Assembly (NCBI RefSeq): GCF_001954135.1
Contig: NZ_MBEQ01000024.1
Coordinates: forward strand, 305,174-369,173
Length of the DNA stretch: 64,000 bases
Source of the DNA: Mycobacterium sp. GA-1841
GTDB taxonomy: Bacteria; Actinomycetota; Actinomycetes; Mycobacteriales; Mycobacteriaceae
Reading direction: 5' to 3'
A model generated the notes under the pieces. The model did not search any database. It was not told where the DNA came from and saw nothing but the letters and a program-made list of their open reading frames with translations. The number at the start of each line of letters is the position of its first letter. Position 1 is the first letter of the stretch. Of the stretch, positions 18,116 to 28,200 are shown piece after piece. The translations under genes were made by a program, and so were the position numbers.

Positions 18116-19471
18116 CTACGAATCCGTCCCGACCAGCGACTCGCGATCAGCCATTGACGACGGCACCGGCCGGCGGGCCCGCACACAGATCCGCGCCCCG
18201 CGATGCGGCACCAGCGTGACGTGCTTGACGCGTTGACGTTCGTCGGCGGCTGTGGTGGCGAAAAGGTCTACCCGGCACAAGATTTCGCGTAACACCACCC
18301 GCAGCTCGACCATGGCGAACGTTGCCCCCAGGCACCGCCGGTTGCCACCGCCGAACGGGAACCAGGTGGTAGGACTCAGACTCGCACCGAGCATCCGGTC
18401 GGGGTCGAACCGCTCGGCGTCGGGATAGACGTCGTCGCGTTCGTGCACCAGTCCGATCCCCGGGGCCACCATCACCCCGGCCGGCAACCGGTGACCGGCC
18501 ACCTCGACCGGCTGCGTCAACATGCGGCCGACGTCGAACACCACCGGCCGGATCCGCAGGGCCTCCTTGGCCACCGCGTCGAGATAGTCGTCGTCCCCGG
18601 TCCGTGCGGCGTGCACGGCCTTGTCCAGCACCGCGGGGTGACGGGTCAGCCGTTCCAGCGTCCACGACAGCGCGGTCGCGGTGGTCTCGTGTCCAGCGAC
18701 CAGCAACGTCATCAACTGATCACGCAATTGCCGATCGGTCATGGCGTGCCCGTCGGCGTCGTCGGACCGCACCAGCATGGCCAGCACATCGGTACGGTTC
18801 GCCACCTCGGGGTCGGCGCGACGATCGGCGATCTCGGCGTACAGCAACCGGTCGGCCTCCGCGATGTTGCGTTGCAGGGCCCGCCACGGGCGGCGTCGCT
18901 GCAGGGCCGGACTGGCCAGTGCCAGCGTGTCCCACGCCCCGATACTGAGCAGCCGGGGCATGACCGTCCGCAATGCCGCCAGCCGCGCCGGGTCAGACGC
19001 CCCGATCACGGTTCGCAGGATCACCTCCAAGGTGATCTCGGCCATCTTCGGCGCCACCGGGAACATGGTGCCCACCGGCCAGTCCGCGACGTTGGCCGCG
19101 GCGATCTCGCGCATCACCTCCATCTGGTGGGCTACGGCGTCGCGATGGAACGGCGGCAGCATCTGGCGTCGGCGGTCACGATGCTCATCCTCGTCGATCA
19201 CCAACACCGAGCTGTCACCGAGCAGCGCACTGAGCACGGAATTCGCTTCTCCGGCATGGAAAACCGTCGGGTCGCCGGCGAACACCTGCTTGATGTCGGC
19301 CGGGTCGGCCAGATACACCATGGTGCCCATCGCCGCGACCCGCAAGGTGAACATGTCGCCGTAACGGCGCCGGCAGGCCGAGACGAACCGCGGCCAGTGC
19401 CGCAACATCAAGGCGGCCTGCACCACCCGGGGCAATCGGGGACCCGGTGGCAGCGATGCGGCACCGCTCAT
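18116..19471 (-). CDS. Cytochrome P450
   Basis: A 451-residue P450. Seen: the I-helix AGHETTATAL, the K-helix ExxR (KEALRIRP), and the heme-binding loop FPFGGGNRRCLGA with the thiolate Cys. The N-terminus (PPGPRLPRVVQAALMLRHW) has no membrane anchor. The style resembles the mycobacterial CYP135/136/138 group, but I cannot place it exactly. No ferredoxin gene is adjacent. The region 17949-18115, between this gene and the convergent FAD enzyme, shows no gene. Confidence 0.93.
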   Translation of the reverse strand: MSGAASLPPGPRLPRVVQAALMLRHWPRFVSACRRRYGDMFTLRVAAMGTMVYLADPADIKQVFAGDPTVFHAGEANSVLSALLGDSSVLVIDEDEHRDRRRQMLPPFHRDAVAHQMEVMREIAAANVADWPVGTMFPVAPKMAEITLEVILRTVIGASDPARLAALRTVMPRLLSIGAWDTLALASPALQRRRPWRALQRNIAEADRLLYAEIADRRADPEVANRTDVLAMLVRSDDADGHAMTDRQLRDQLMTLLVAGHETTATALSWTLERLTRHPAVLDKAVHAARTGDDDYLDAVAKEALRIRPVVFDVGRMLTQPVEVAGHRLPAGVMVAPGIGLVHERDDVYPDAERFDPDRMLGASLSPTTWFPFGGGNRRCLGATFAMVELRVVLREILCRVDLFATTAADERQRVKHVTLVPHRGARICVRARRPVPSSMADRESLVGTDS

Positions 19472-19543
19472 AGCCCCACCCTACGAGCTATGCCTGCCGG
19501 ACGCGATGACCGTGCGGAGGATTGTTCGCGGTCGACAAGCGCC

Positions 19544-21346
19544 TCAGCCGAACGCCCCGTTGATCACCGGCTGGCTGATCATGCCCTTCTCCACACCCCA
19601 CATGGTGGCGATGGTGCGGTACTCCCCGGTGTCGATCACATGCTCCAGCGCCAACCGCAACGACTCGGCCAGCCCGGACCCTTTGGCCACCGGCCACCCG
19701 TAGGGCGCGGCATCGAACACGTCACCGGCGGGCTCCAGCGCGCCGCCACTGAGTTTGATGGCGAACCCGGTGACCGGCGAATCGGCCGTCATGGCGTCGA
19801 CCTCACCGGCCACCAACGCGGCCGTCACCTCATCCTGATGGGTGCGCACCACTTCCTCGATCGGCGGCAATCCGGCCGCCACGCAGGCATCTGACTTCGC
19901 CGGGATCTCCGCAGTTGCCTGAATCGTGCTGTACGCCACGCCAACTCGCATACCGCATGGCGACCTCGGATCGGCGGTGGTGCCGGCGCGGCGGGCCCAC
20001 ATCGTGCCGGCCTGGAGGTAGGTGACGAAATCGACCTGTTCCTCGCGCTCGGCGGTGTCGGTGATCGAGGACATGCCGACGTTGAAGTTCCCGTCGACCA
20101 CCGAGGGCAGGACCCCCTCGAATCCGGTCTCGCGGAACTCGGGCACCAAGCCCATGGTCTTCGTGACCGCCTTCATCAGATCCACGTCGAACCCGACGAT
20201 CTCACCGCTGGAGTTCTTGAACTCGTTGGGCGCGTAGGGCACATTGACCCCGATCACCAACCGGCCGGATTCCCGGATGTCGTCGGGCACCGTCGTGGCG
20301 ATGTCGGCCACCGCACCCGTCGGCGCCTGCACCGGACCGGTTTTCGACGCCGAATCGGCCAGATGCGCGTCGTGACCCGAACCGCTGCCCCACAGCTGCC
20401 AGATCCCCACCGCACACAACGCCGCCACCAGAACCGTGGCCCCGACGATCGCGGCCACCTTCTTCGACAGCCGCCGGCGGGTCGGCACCCGTTGAGCGGA
20501 ATGGCGACCCGACCGGCCGGTGGTGCGCACCGGAACCGCAAGGGCCTCTTTCGTCGCGGCCGCCAACGCGCCCGCACTCTGGTAACGCTTGGACGGCTTC
20601 TTGGCCATGCCCTTGGCGATCACCTCGTCGAACGCCGCCAGCCGCGAATCCTTCTCCGAGGCCCGCGGCGGCGGGGACACCATGTGCCCGGCGATCTGCT
20701 GCTCGAGGCTGTCGGCCGGATACGGCCGTGCCCCGGTGAGGCATTCGTAGAGCACACACGCCAAGGCGTAGATGTCCGAGCGCGGATCGACCTTGCCGCC
20801 GTCGAACCGTTCCGGTGCCATATAGGCCAACGTGCCCAAGGTGCTGCCCGCGGTCGTCATCCCCGAATCGCCGGCAGTGCGGGCCAGACCGAAGTCGATC
20901 AGATAGACGAAGTCGTTGTCGGCGATCAGGATGTTCGACGGCTTGACGTCACGGTGGATCAGCCCGGCCCGATGCGCGCTGTCGAGCGCCTCGGCTACCT
21001 GCTCGATCATGCCGACCACGAACGCCGGGTCCAGCGGTTTGCCGATCTTGGTGAGCATGGCCCCGAGGTTGCGACCCTCGATCAGCCGCATGTCCAGATA
21101 GAGCCGGCCATCGATTTCGCCGTAGCCGTGGATCGGCACCACATGCGGATTGCTCACCCCGGCCGCGGCGTGCGATTCCCGTCGGAAGCGTTCCTGGAAG
21201 GTGGCGTCCTGAGCCAGATGCGGCGGCAGCACCTTGAGGGCGACAATACGGTCGGTGTCTTCGTCGTAGGCCTGGTAAACCTCGCCCATGCCGCCGCGGC
21301 CGATCAGCTTCTGCAGCTGATAGTGCCCGAAAGGTGTCGCATCCAC
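19544..21346 (-). CDS. Receptor Ser/Thr kinase with extracellular solute-binding domain
   Basis: A 600-residue protein. Residues 9-265 are a Hanks-type kinase: Gly loop GRGGMGEVY, Lys38, HRDVKPSN (131-138), DFG (151-153), GTLAYMAPE. A juxtamembrane basic region leads to one transmembrane segment (about 297-318). Residues 355-600 form a periplasmic amino-acid-binding type (SBP_bac_3) domain: GRLVIGVNVPYAPNEF, IVGFDVDLMKAV, FNVGMSSITDT, then the second lobe. The kinase should sense a small extracellular solute directly. The GTG start at 21346 has GAGGAG seven bases upstream. It is divergent from the flippase-like gene, a possible substrate. Confidence 0.92.
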   Translation of the reverse strand: MDATPFGHYQLQKLIGRGGMGEVYQAYDEDTDRIVALKVLPPHLAQDATFQERFRRESHAAAGVSNPHVVPIHGYGEIDGRLYLDMRLIEGRNLGAMLTKIGKPLDPAFVVGMIEQVAEALDSAHRAGLIHRDVKPSNILIADNDFVYLIDFGLARTAGDSGMTTAGSTLGTLAYMAPERFDGGKVDPRSDIYALACVLYECLTGARPYPADSLEQQIAGHMVSPPPRASEKDSRLAAFDEVIAKGMAKKPSKRYQSAGALAAATKEALAVPVRTTGRSGRHSAQRVPTRRRLSKKVAAIVGATVLVAALCAVGIWQLWGSGSGHDAHLADSASKTGPVQAPTGAVADIATTVPDDIRESGRLVIGVNVPYAPNEFKNSSGEIVGFDVDLMKAVTKTMGLVPEFRETGFEGVLPSVVDGNFNVGMSSITDTAEREEQVDFVTYLQAGTMWARRAGTTADPRSPCGMRVGVAYSTIQATAEIPAKSDACVAAGLPPIEEVVRTHQDEVTAALVAGEVDAMTADSPVTGFAIKLSGGALEPAGDVFDAAPYGWPVAKGSGLAESLRLALEHVIDTGEYRTIATMWGVEKGMISQPVINGAFG

Positions 21347-21576
21347 CGTTCAACTCCTCGGGAGCGGCCTCTTCGGCGTCAGCATGTCGATCGAAGTTAC
21401 ATCACGTTGATCGTCGTTGTCGGCCTAGCTCACACTGCGCTGGCAAAAATTGTCGCTCACGGTGACGGGAGTGATCGGTGTGAATTCGTAACGGTCCAGA
21501 TCACCACCAATGGCCGAAGTCGGCAACTCATCCGGCTACCTTGGTCCCGGGCAATAGCGGCTGAGAAAGGGGGACC
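21347..21576. promoter_or_regulatory. Divergent promoter region, kinase and flippase-like genes
   Basis: A 230-bp gap between divergent start codons, with no reading frame of interest. The plus-side gene has a strong ribosome-binding site (AAAGGGGGACC before the ATG at 21577). The minus side has GAGGAG before the GTG at 21346. No operator or promoter boxes could be assigned with confidence. Confidence 0.5.
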
Positions 21577-23952
21577 ATGCGCGTTGACGGACGGGATATC
21601 ACCGTCACCGGCAGCCTCCTGCAACCGCCGACCCGACGCACCAACGACATCCTGCGTCTGACCCTGGCCGCGATCTTCTTGGCCACGGTCATCACCAGCT
21701 CACTGATCACCCGCTACGAATGGGTGGCGCTGGAACGCTCGATCTCCGAGATCGTCGGCGTGCTCACCCCCACCCAGTCCAACCTGGTGTATCTGGCCTA
21801 CGGCATCGCGATCCTGGCGCTGCCGTTCGTGATCCTGGTCAGCCTGATCCTGGGACGGCAGTGGAAACTGCTCGGCGCCTACGGCGCGGCCGCCCTGATC
21901 ACCATCGTGTCGCTGTCGATCACCGCCAACGGCATCGCCGCACCCAAATGGCATTTCGACCTGTCCGACCGGCTCGACTCGCAGCTGTCGCAATTCCTCG
22001 ACGACCCGCGCTGGATCGGCATGCTCGCCGCCGTGCTGACGGTGTCCGGGCCGTGGCTGTCACGGCGGCTGCGGCGCTGGTGGTGGACGCTGCTACTGGC
22101 CTTCGTACCGATTCACCTCGTGGTCAGCGCCGTGGTGCCGGCCCGCTCACTGCTCGGCTTGTCCGCGGGCTGGTTCGTCGGCGCCCTGGTGGTGTGGATC
22201 GTGGGCACCCCCGCCCTGGAGGTCCCGCTCGACGGGGCGGTGCGCGCGCTGGCCCGGCGCGGCTTCGTCGTCTCGGCATTCGCCGTCGTCCGCCCGGCCG
22301 GCACCGGCCCCCTCCTGCTCGACGCCGCCTCGCAAGACCCCGACTCCCACGCCGTCATCGAGCTGTACGGCCCCAACCAACGCAGCGGCGGCGCGGTGCG
22401 CCAGGTCTGGCGCAAACTGCGACTGCGCTCCAATGAGACCGCGCCCCTGCAGACCTCGATGCGCCGCGCCGTCGAACACCGCGCCCTGATGGCCATCGCC
22501 ATCGGCGATCTGGGATTGGCCAGCACGTCGACCATGTCGGTGGCCGCGCTCGATCGCGGCTGGACGCTCTACGCGCACAACCGCAAACGCGGTATCCCAC
22601 TGGACCAATGCACCGAGGACATCACCGTCGGGCGGGTGTGGAACGCATTGCGCACCCTGCACGACCATCAGATCTCCCACGGCGATCTGCGCAGTAAGGA
22701 GATCACGGTCGACGACGGCGCCGTGCTGTTCGGCGGCTTCGGCAGCGCCGAATACGGTGCCACCGACGCCCAGTTGCAGTCCGACATCGCGCAATTGCTC
22801 GTCACCACCACCGCGCTCTACGACGCTGAATCAGCCGTGAGCGCAGCGATCGACGCCTTCGGACGCGATGCCGTGCTCACCGCGTCCCGCCGGCTCACCA
22901 AGGCCGCCGTACCGGCCCGGGTGCGCGAGGCCATCCCCGACGCCAAGGCCGTGATAGCCGCCGCGCGCGACGAGGTGAAACACCAGACCGGCGCCGATCA
23001 GATCCAGGCCGAGACCATCACCCGGTTCACCCGCACCCAGGTGATCCAGCTGGTGCTGCTGGTGGCCCTGGTCTATGTGGCCTACCCGTTCATCAGCACC
23101 GTGCCGACGTTCTTCTCCGAACTGCGCACGATGAACTGGTCGTGGGCACTGCTCGGCTTGTCCGTCTCGGCGTTGACGTATGTGGGGGCGGCGGCCGCGC
23201 TGTGGGCGTGCGCCGACGGGCTGGTGAAGTTCCGTCACCTCTCGATCATGCAGGTGGCCAACACTTTTGCCGCCACCACCACGCCCGCCGGTGTCGGCGG
23301 TCTGGCCCTGAGCACCCGGTTTCTGCAAAAGGGCGGACTGTCCACGATGCGCGCCACCGCCGCGGTGGCACTGCAGCAATCGGTGCAGGTGATCGTGCAC
23401 GTGATCCTGTTGATTCTGTTCAGCACCGTGGCCGGGGCATCGGCGGACCTGCGTCATTTCGTGCCCAGCGCCACGATCCTCTACCTGATCGCCGGGGTGG
23501 CCCTCGGACTCATCGGCGCCTACCTGGCCGTGCCCAAACTACGTCGCTGGCTGTCCTCGGCCATCCGCCCCAAGCTCGAAGAGGTCACCGCCGACCTGAT
23601 CAAACTGGCCCGCGAACCGCAGCGGCTGGCACTGATCGTGTTGGGCGCGGCGGGCACGACCCTCGGTGCGGCCCTGGCACTGTGGGCCAGCGTCGAAGCC
23701 TTCGGCGGCACCACCTCATTCGTCACCGTCACCGTGGTGACGATGGTCGGTGGCACCCTGGCCTCGGCGGCACCCACCCCGGGTGGCGTCGGCGCGGTGG
23801 AAGCCGCCCTGATCGGTGGTCTGGCCGCGTTCGGGGTGCCGGCCGCGATCGGTGTGCCTGCGGTACTGCTCTACCGGGTACTGACGTGCTGGTTGCCGGT
23901 GTTCATCGGGTGGCCGGTGATGCGGTGGTTGACCAAGAACGAGATGATCTAG
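21577..23952 (+). CDS. Large flippase-like membrane protein with pseudokinase-like middle
   Basis: A 791-residue protein in three parts. Residues 25-220 carry about six transmembrane segments. Residues 225-480 are soluble and kinase-like, including ISHGDLRSKEITVDD (in place of HRDLKPxN) and LFGGFGSAEYG (in place of DFG), with no clear catalytic Asp or Lys set, so probably a pseudokinase. Residues 490-791 match the lysylphosphatidylglycerol synthase transmembrane/UPF0104 family, with ANTFAATTTPAGVGGLA and SAAPTPGGVGAVEAAL. The last domain suggests lipid flipping or export. Its neighbour is a receptor kinase. Confidence 0.85.
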   Translation: MRVDGRDITVTGSLLQPPTRRTNDILRLTLAAIFLATVITSSLITRYEWVALERSISEIVGVLTPTQSNLVYLAYGIAILALPFVILVSLILGRQWKLLGAYGAAALITIVSLSITANGIAAPKWHFDLSDRLDSQLSQFLDDPRWIGMLAAVLTVSGPWLSRRLRRWWWTLLLAFVPIHLVVSAVVPARSLLGLSAGWFVGALVVWIVGTPALEVPLDGAVRALARRGFVVSAFAVVRPAGTGPLLLDAASQDPDSHAVIELYGPNQRSGGAVRQVWRKLRLRSNETAPLQTSMRRAVEHRALMAIAIGDLGLASTSTMSVAALDRGWTLYAHNRKRGIPLDQCTEDITVGRVWNALRTLHDHQISHGDLRSKEITVDDGAVLFGGFGSAEYGATDAQLQSDIAQLLVTTTALYDAESAVSAAIDAFGRDAVLTASRRLTKAAVPARVREAIPDAKAVIAAARDEVKHQTGADQIQAETITRFTRTQVIQLVLLVALVYVAYPFISTVPTFFSELRTMNWSWALLGLSVSALTYVGAAAALWACADGLVKFRHLSIMQVANTFAATTTPAGVGGLALSTRFLQKGGLSTMRATAAVALQQSVQVIVHVILLILFSTVAGASADLRHFVPSATILYLIAGVALGLIGAYLAVPKLRRWLSSAIRPKLEEVTADLIKLAREPQRLALIVLGAAGTTLGAALALWASVEAFGGTTSFVTVTVVTMVGGTLASAAPTPGGVGAVEAALIGGLAAFGVPAAIGVPAVLLYRVLTCWLPVFIGWPVMRWLTKNEMI

Positions 23953-24718
23953 ATCGTGCCGTCTCCGACGAACGCGACCCGACGACAGTAGGTGCTTGCA
24001 ACACATCGGCATGACCGTGACGGCGACACCAGCTCACGAGATACCGGGAATGCAGACCGCACCAACGGTAGACCGCCGCCAACGAAAGCGGCAGAGCCGG
24101 ATCATGTTCGCCCCGCTGCAAAATGATCGGCCCGAGATAATGTGTGGCCGCTTTGGTGGCGGTATTGATTCCGATTCCGGCGGCAGCCGCCAGTGAAGCT
24201 CCATCTGTCGCCCGGCCTGCCGCGATCGCGCCGGCCATTCTCCCGGCCGTTTGTCCCTTACGGGTGCGAAACAGCTCGTAGAGCGGAGGCTTACGCGGTG
24301 ACGGCGACGGCACCGCATGCCGCTTGCCCACGGCGGCATCACGGATCAGGTTCGGTAACTCGCCGGTACCGGCGGACTTGTGGAAGGCCGACACCACCTC
24401 CGGCCGCAATCGAGCCTCGTCGATCAGATCGTGTTCCATGCTGTGCCCTTGGCGGGCGAGGATGACCGGCGCCAGGCGGTTTGCCTCGTGCAAGACGTTG
24501 ATCACGTCGAGCCCATCGAAGGTGAACTCCAGCTCAGGGTTGTTCCAGACCAGATCAGCAATTACGACATCGAACCGAACGCGGCCAATGATCTGGCGAC
24601 GCACAGCCTCGCTGTTCTCCGCCAGTTCGACTGTTGCCCCAGGCAACGCCTGGGTTACCGACGGCGCCACGATGCGGCCCAGTGGCGAAGCCACGAGGAT
24701 GCGGAGACTGCGGTCCAT
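23903..24718 (-). CDS. Receiver-like regulator with atypical C-terminus
   Basis: A 271-residue protein. Residues 1-130 look like a response-regulator receiver (LRILVASPLGRIV, then FDVVIADLVWNN with a candidate phospho-Asp after a hydrophobic strand, then GLDVINVLHEAN). The acidic pair at the N-terminus is missing. The C-terminal part holds a short helical domain with an HTH-like feel (GASLAAAAGIGINTATKAATHYL). The ATG at 24718 starts the receiver; upstream in-frame codons are AT-rich and unlikely coding. Its 3' end overlaps the end of the convergent flippase-like gene by 50 bp. A LuxR-type gene is divergent. Confidence 0.65.
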   Translation of the reverse strand: MDRSLRILVASPLGRIVAPSVTQALPGATVELAENSEAVRRQIIGRVRFDVVIADLVWNNPELEFTFDGLDVINVLHEANRLAPVILARQGHSMEHDLIDEARLRPEVVSAFHKSAGTGELPNLIRDAAVGKRHAVPSPSPRKPPLYELFRTRKGQTAGRMAGAIAAGRATDGASLAAAAGIGINTATKAATHYLGPIILQRGEHDPALPLSLAAVYRWCGLHSRYLVSWCRRHGHADVLQAPTVVGSRSSETARSRSSRSWSTTASPATR

Positions 24719-24737
24719 AGCTAATTCTCCGATATCA

Positions 24738-24751
24738 GGCAACATGTTGCC
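24738..24751. promoter_or_regulatory. 14-bp perfect palindrome, candidate operator
   Basis: GGCAACATGTTGCC is a perfect palindrome 20 bp upstream of the receiver-like gene start (24718) and about 130 bp from the LuxR-type start (24879). The 160-bp intergenic region is distinctly AT-rich for this genome. A second, weaker dyad (GTCCG/CGGAC, 24824-24838) lies closer to the LuxR-type gene. Binding by either neighbouring regulator is a guess. Confidence 0.4.
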
Positions 24752-24878
24752 GACGAATTCAATTTTTGCTGAGAGTAAGCTTAAAGCACCGTTAATTAGG
24801 TGTGGTGCCCACCTGTTTCTCATGTCCGCCGATCGGACGATAACTGCTGACTGATGTGCCTAAGCTGGAGGCTCCACG

Positions 24879-25136
24879 ATGCACGTTCTTCCGTTCGACG
24901 GGATTCGCCCAAACCCGGAACTCGCTCCTCGCGAGAAAGAAGTGCTGATTGCGTGGTTCCGCACGGACAGCAAAGACGGCGTCGCACGACAGCTGCATAT
25001 TGCCCCGACGACCGTGCGGACCCACCTCCAACGAGTGCGTGCCAAATACGCTGCGGTGGGCCGGCCTGCGACCACCAAAGCCGCGTTAGTCGCTCGTGCG
25101 ATTCAAGATGGGTTGGTGGACGTCAACGATCTGTGA
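24879..25136 (+). CDS. Small LuxR-type HTH regulator (left copy)
   Basis: An 85-residue protein that is nearly all LuxR-type helix-turn-helix: LAPREKEVLIAWFRTDSK, then VARQLHIAPTTVRTHLQRVR, then KYAAVGRPATTKAALVARA and the end QDGLVDVNDL. There is no receiver domain. GGAGG lies seven bases before the ATG. A clear paralogue with the same C-terminus (QDGLIDIDDL) is at 55871-56194 in opposite orientation. It lies 94 bp upstream of the STAND-TPR gene on the same strand and is a likely regulator of it. Confidence 0.9.
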   Translation: MHVLPFDGIRPNPELAPREKEVLIAWFRTDSKDGVARQLHIAPTTVRTHLQRVRAKYAAVGRPATTKAALVARAIQDGLVDVNDL

Positions 25137-25230
25137 GGCGGTGCCACGCCAAGAACGCGGGCGTTCTCGAATCCCAATCACGCGCGCAGATAACCATTTA
25201 CGTACATAGCGGCATGGAAGCGGAGCCTCG

Positions 25231-28200
25231 GTGACAGTCATCCCGGTGTTTGTGTCGTCAACATTCCGCGATTTCCATGGCGAGCGCGACGTATTGGCGG
25301 GCCCGGTCCGCGCGGCGCTGGACGAATTGCTGCGTCCCCACGGATGTCGGGTGGAGATGGTGGACTTGCGTTGGGGAGTCGCCGCGGGTGAGATCGACGA
25401 TCCAGATACCGCGCAACGCAAAATCCTGGACGTGTGCCTTTCCGAGATCGCCAGATCGCGACCACTGTTTGTGGGACTGGTCGGATACAGATACGGCTGG
25501 GTTCCACCCCACGAACGTGCACGCCGCGTAGCTGACGAAGCCGGTCTGGATGTGGACGTTCGTGGACGCTCGGTTACTGAACTGGAATTCATCCACGGCG
25601 TCAGCAACCGGCCGAACACGATGCAGTCGGTGTTCTTTGTACGCGACATCAAACGCAGAATCCCACAGGGTTGGCGTGAAGTGGATGCCGCACCGGCGCG
25701 GCGTTCGGAGTTGCTGCGCGAGTGGGTCACCAATCACCCAGGTATAGCGGTGCATCGGTATCGGGTCAAAACCGATAACACCCGGGTGCGGGATCTGAGC
25801 GGATTCGAAGCGCTCGCGATCAAGACACTCGGTCCACTGGTATTACGACAGGCCGACTTCCTCGTCAGCGAAGCGAACGCCGAAGACCCCACTGCCGCAG
25901 TAGAATCCCTCTTCTTTGCCGAACGTACCGCCGTCGTGGAAGGGCGTGACGATCTTGTCTCGGCCATCACCACAGCGATCAATGAAGGTGGATCACTCTG
26001 TTTGACGGGCCCGTCCGGCGTCGGAAAATCAGCAGTATGGTGCACTGCCGTCCAACGGTTACGGAACTCAGGACACCAGGTCGCGGCTGTGCCCATTGGC
26101 GCCAGCGCCGACACGACGAGCGAACGAGCGGCAGTTGCGCGCCTCGCAGCGCAACTCGGTGCGCAAATCCCCGACGAACTAAACACCACTCAACAGCTGC
26201 GCAAATGGTGGCGCCGGCTGACCGAGGATTCCGGCGATGTTGTGATAGCCGTCGACGCCACGGACACCCTTGACGAGGGTGAGTCGAGGGACGAGTTGGG
26301 TTTCCTTACCGGCTTGTCCGACAACGTCCGACTCTTGGTATCGACGACAGACGAGCCACAATTCAACCTGTTGTCTCAAACCGGCACACGACGGATCACG
26401 GTCGACGTTCTGCCTCCCGCCGCGGTGGCTCAAGCAGCAGCGGGCATGGCCCGGGCACTACGCCGCGAACTTCCCTCTGCGGCGATCGCTTCCCTTGCCT
26501 CCCAACCTCGCTCGCCACTTTGGGTATCGCTCGCAGTCGGTGAGTTGATGGCTCTCGACGAGGACGATTTCGCGACCGTCGATCCCACTGGCGACGCGGT
26601 AACCGAGTTGGCAAATCTCGTGATCAGGACCGTCGAACGGTTACCGGAGACGGTAGACGGTGTTGTCGGCATGATCACCGCTCGTGCAGGCGAGCGCTTC
26701 GACGCCAAGTACGTCGGTTCAATCTTGAGGTTACTTACAGTGTCCCGGTCCGGTTTGACCCCGAGTGACCTTGCCACCATTACCGGCCTGCCCGATGTCA
26801 TGGTAGCCGGCCTGAAGCGTGCATTCGCGGGCATGATCGAGGTTCGCGGTGCCGGGGGACGCCTCGGATTCACCCATGGCGCAGCGAAAGCCGCAGTTGA
26901 CCGGGCCTACCTGTCGGCCGAACAGACGTGCGAATCGCATGCAAAGATCGCGCAACACCTCGGTTCGCTACGCGACAACGATCCGATCCGCAAGGACGAC
27001 GCACTCTGGCACGCTTTGCATTGTGCGGGAACACCATCCGCCGGCCCATTGCTCAACCAGATCGGCGATACTGACAGCGAAACCGGCATCCGGGCGCGCA
27101 GAGTGATGGCTCACGCCCTCGCAAATGGCATCGATTTCGACGTTGTTACGAAAGGCCTTGATCATCAAGGATTGTGGATCCTCTTGGCAACTGAGCGCTC
27201 TGAATGGCCGGAGGTCCGCGTTGACGCATTCAGACATCTCAGACAGATCAGTGCTCGTCATGCCCGCAGGCTGCACGAAGCGAACCCCCGGAGCGACCGC
27301 TCGATCAGGGCGGTCGGTGTCGCATTGTCGAACCTCGCCGATGTCGAAGCACGCGTGGGCAACTTGGCGCAAGCCCGTGAAATTATCGAAGAATGCCTGC
27401 AAATCATGCGATCGCGATGCAGTACCGATCCGACTCCTGCAGGACAGCGGGACCTCTCGGTCGCATTGCGTCACGCCGCCGACGTCGCCGACAAGATCGG
27501 AGATTCCGACAGTGCGATGCGGTTCACGACGGAATCGCTTGAGATCTCACGGAATCTCGCGCAACACGATGCCGCAGGAGTCCAGGCTCGGCGCGACGTC
27601 GCCGTATCTCTGCTCGACGTCGGCGGGCAAGCTCACGCCCGCGGGGACAGTACGCGAGCGCTTGACGCTTACGCAGAAGCACTACAGATCTGGCGAGAAC
27701 AGACCACAGCCGACCCCGACGATCAATCCGCGTTACGCGATATGAGTGTGGCGCTCAACCACGTCGGTGAAGTTGCACGGCAAAGGGGAACGTTTGAGCG
27801 AGCCAGAGACTCGTTCGACGAGGCGCTGGAGATCCGGCTCAAATTGCTGAGAGCCAATCCCGGTACCCCGCAGTCGTTGCGAGATGTCTCGGTGTCTTTG
27901 ACCCACGTCGGCGAACTGGCCCGATCTACCGGCGACATCGACCGCTCGGACGAGTGCTTCGCTGAAGCACTGCGCATCGCCCGCCAGATATCCGCAACGG
28001 ACCCTTCAAACACTGTCGCATTACGAGATATCAGCGTTTCGCTAGGCCGAGTAGGTCAACTGGCCATCGATCGGCGTGACTGGAACGCGGCCAATGCCGC
28101 GTTCAACGAGGCGCTGCAGATTCGCCGGCAACTGTTTGCACATAATCCAAACAGCTCTGAGGCGATCCGCGATGTAGCAGTATCCCTTGGCGACCTTGCG

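Noticed and set aside
25152..25167. AGAACGC-GG-GCGTTCT dyad upstream of the STAND gene, considered as an SOS (LexA) box
   Set aside because: Mycobacterial LexA boxes have GAAC-N4-GTTC; here the spacing is six, so it does not fit. It may be another operator but there is no further support.
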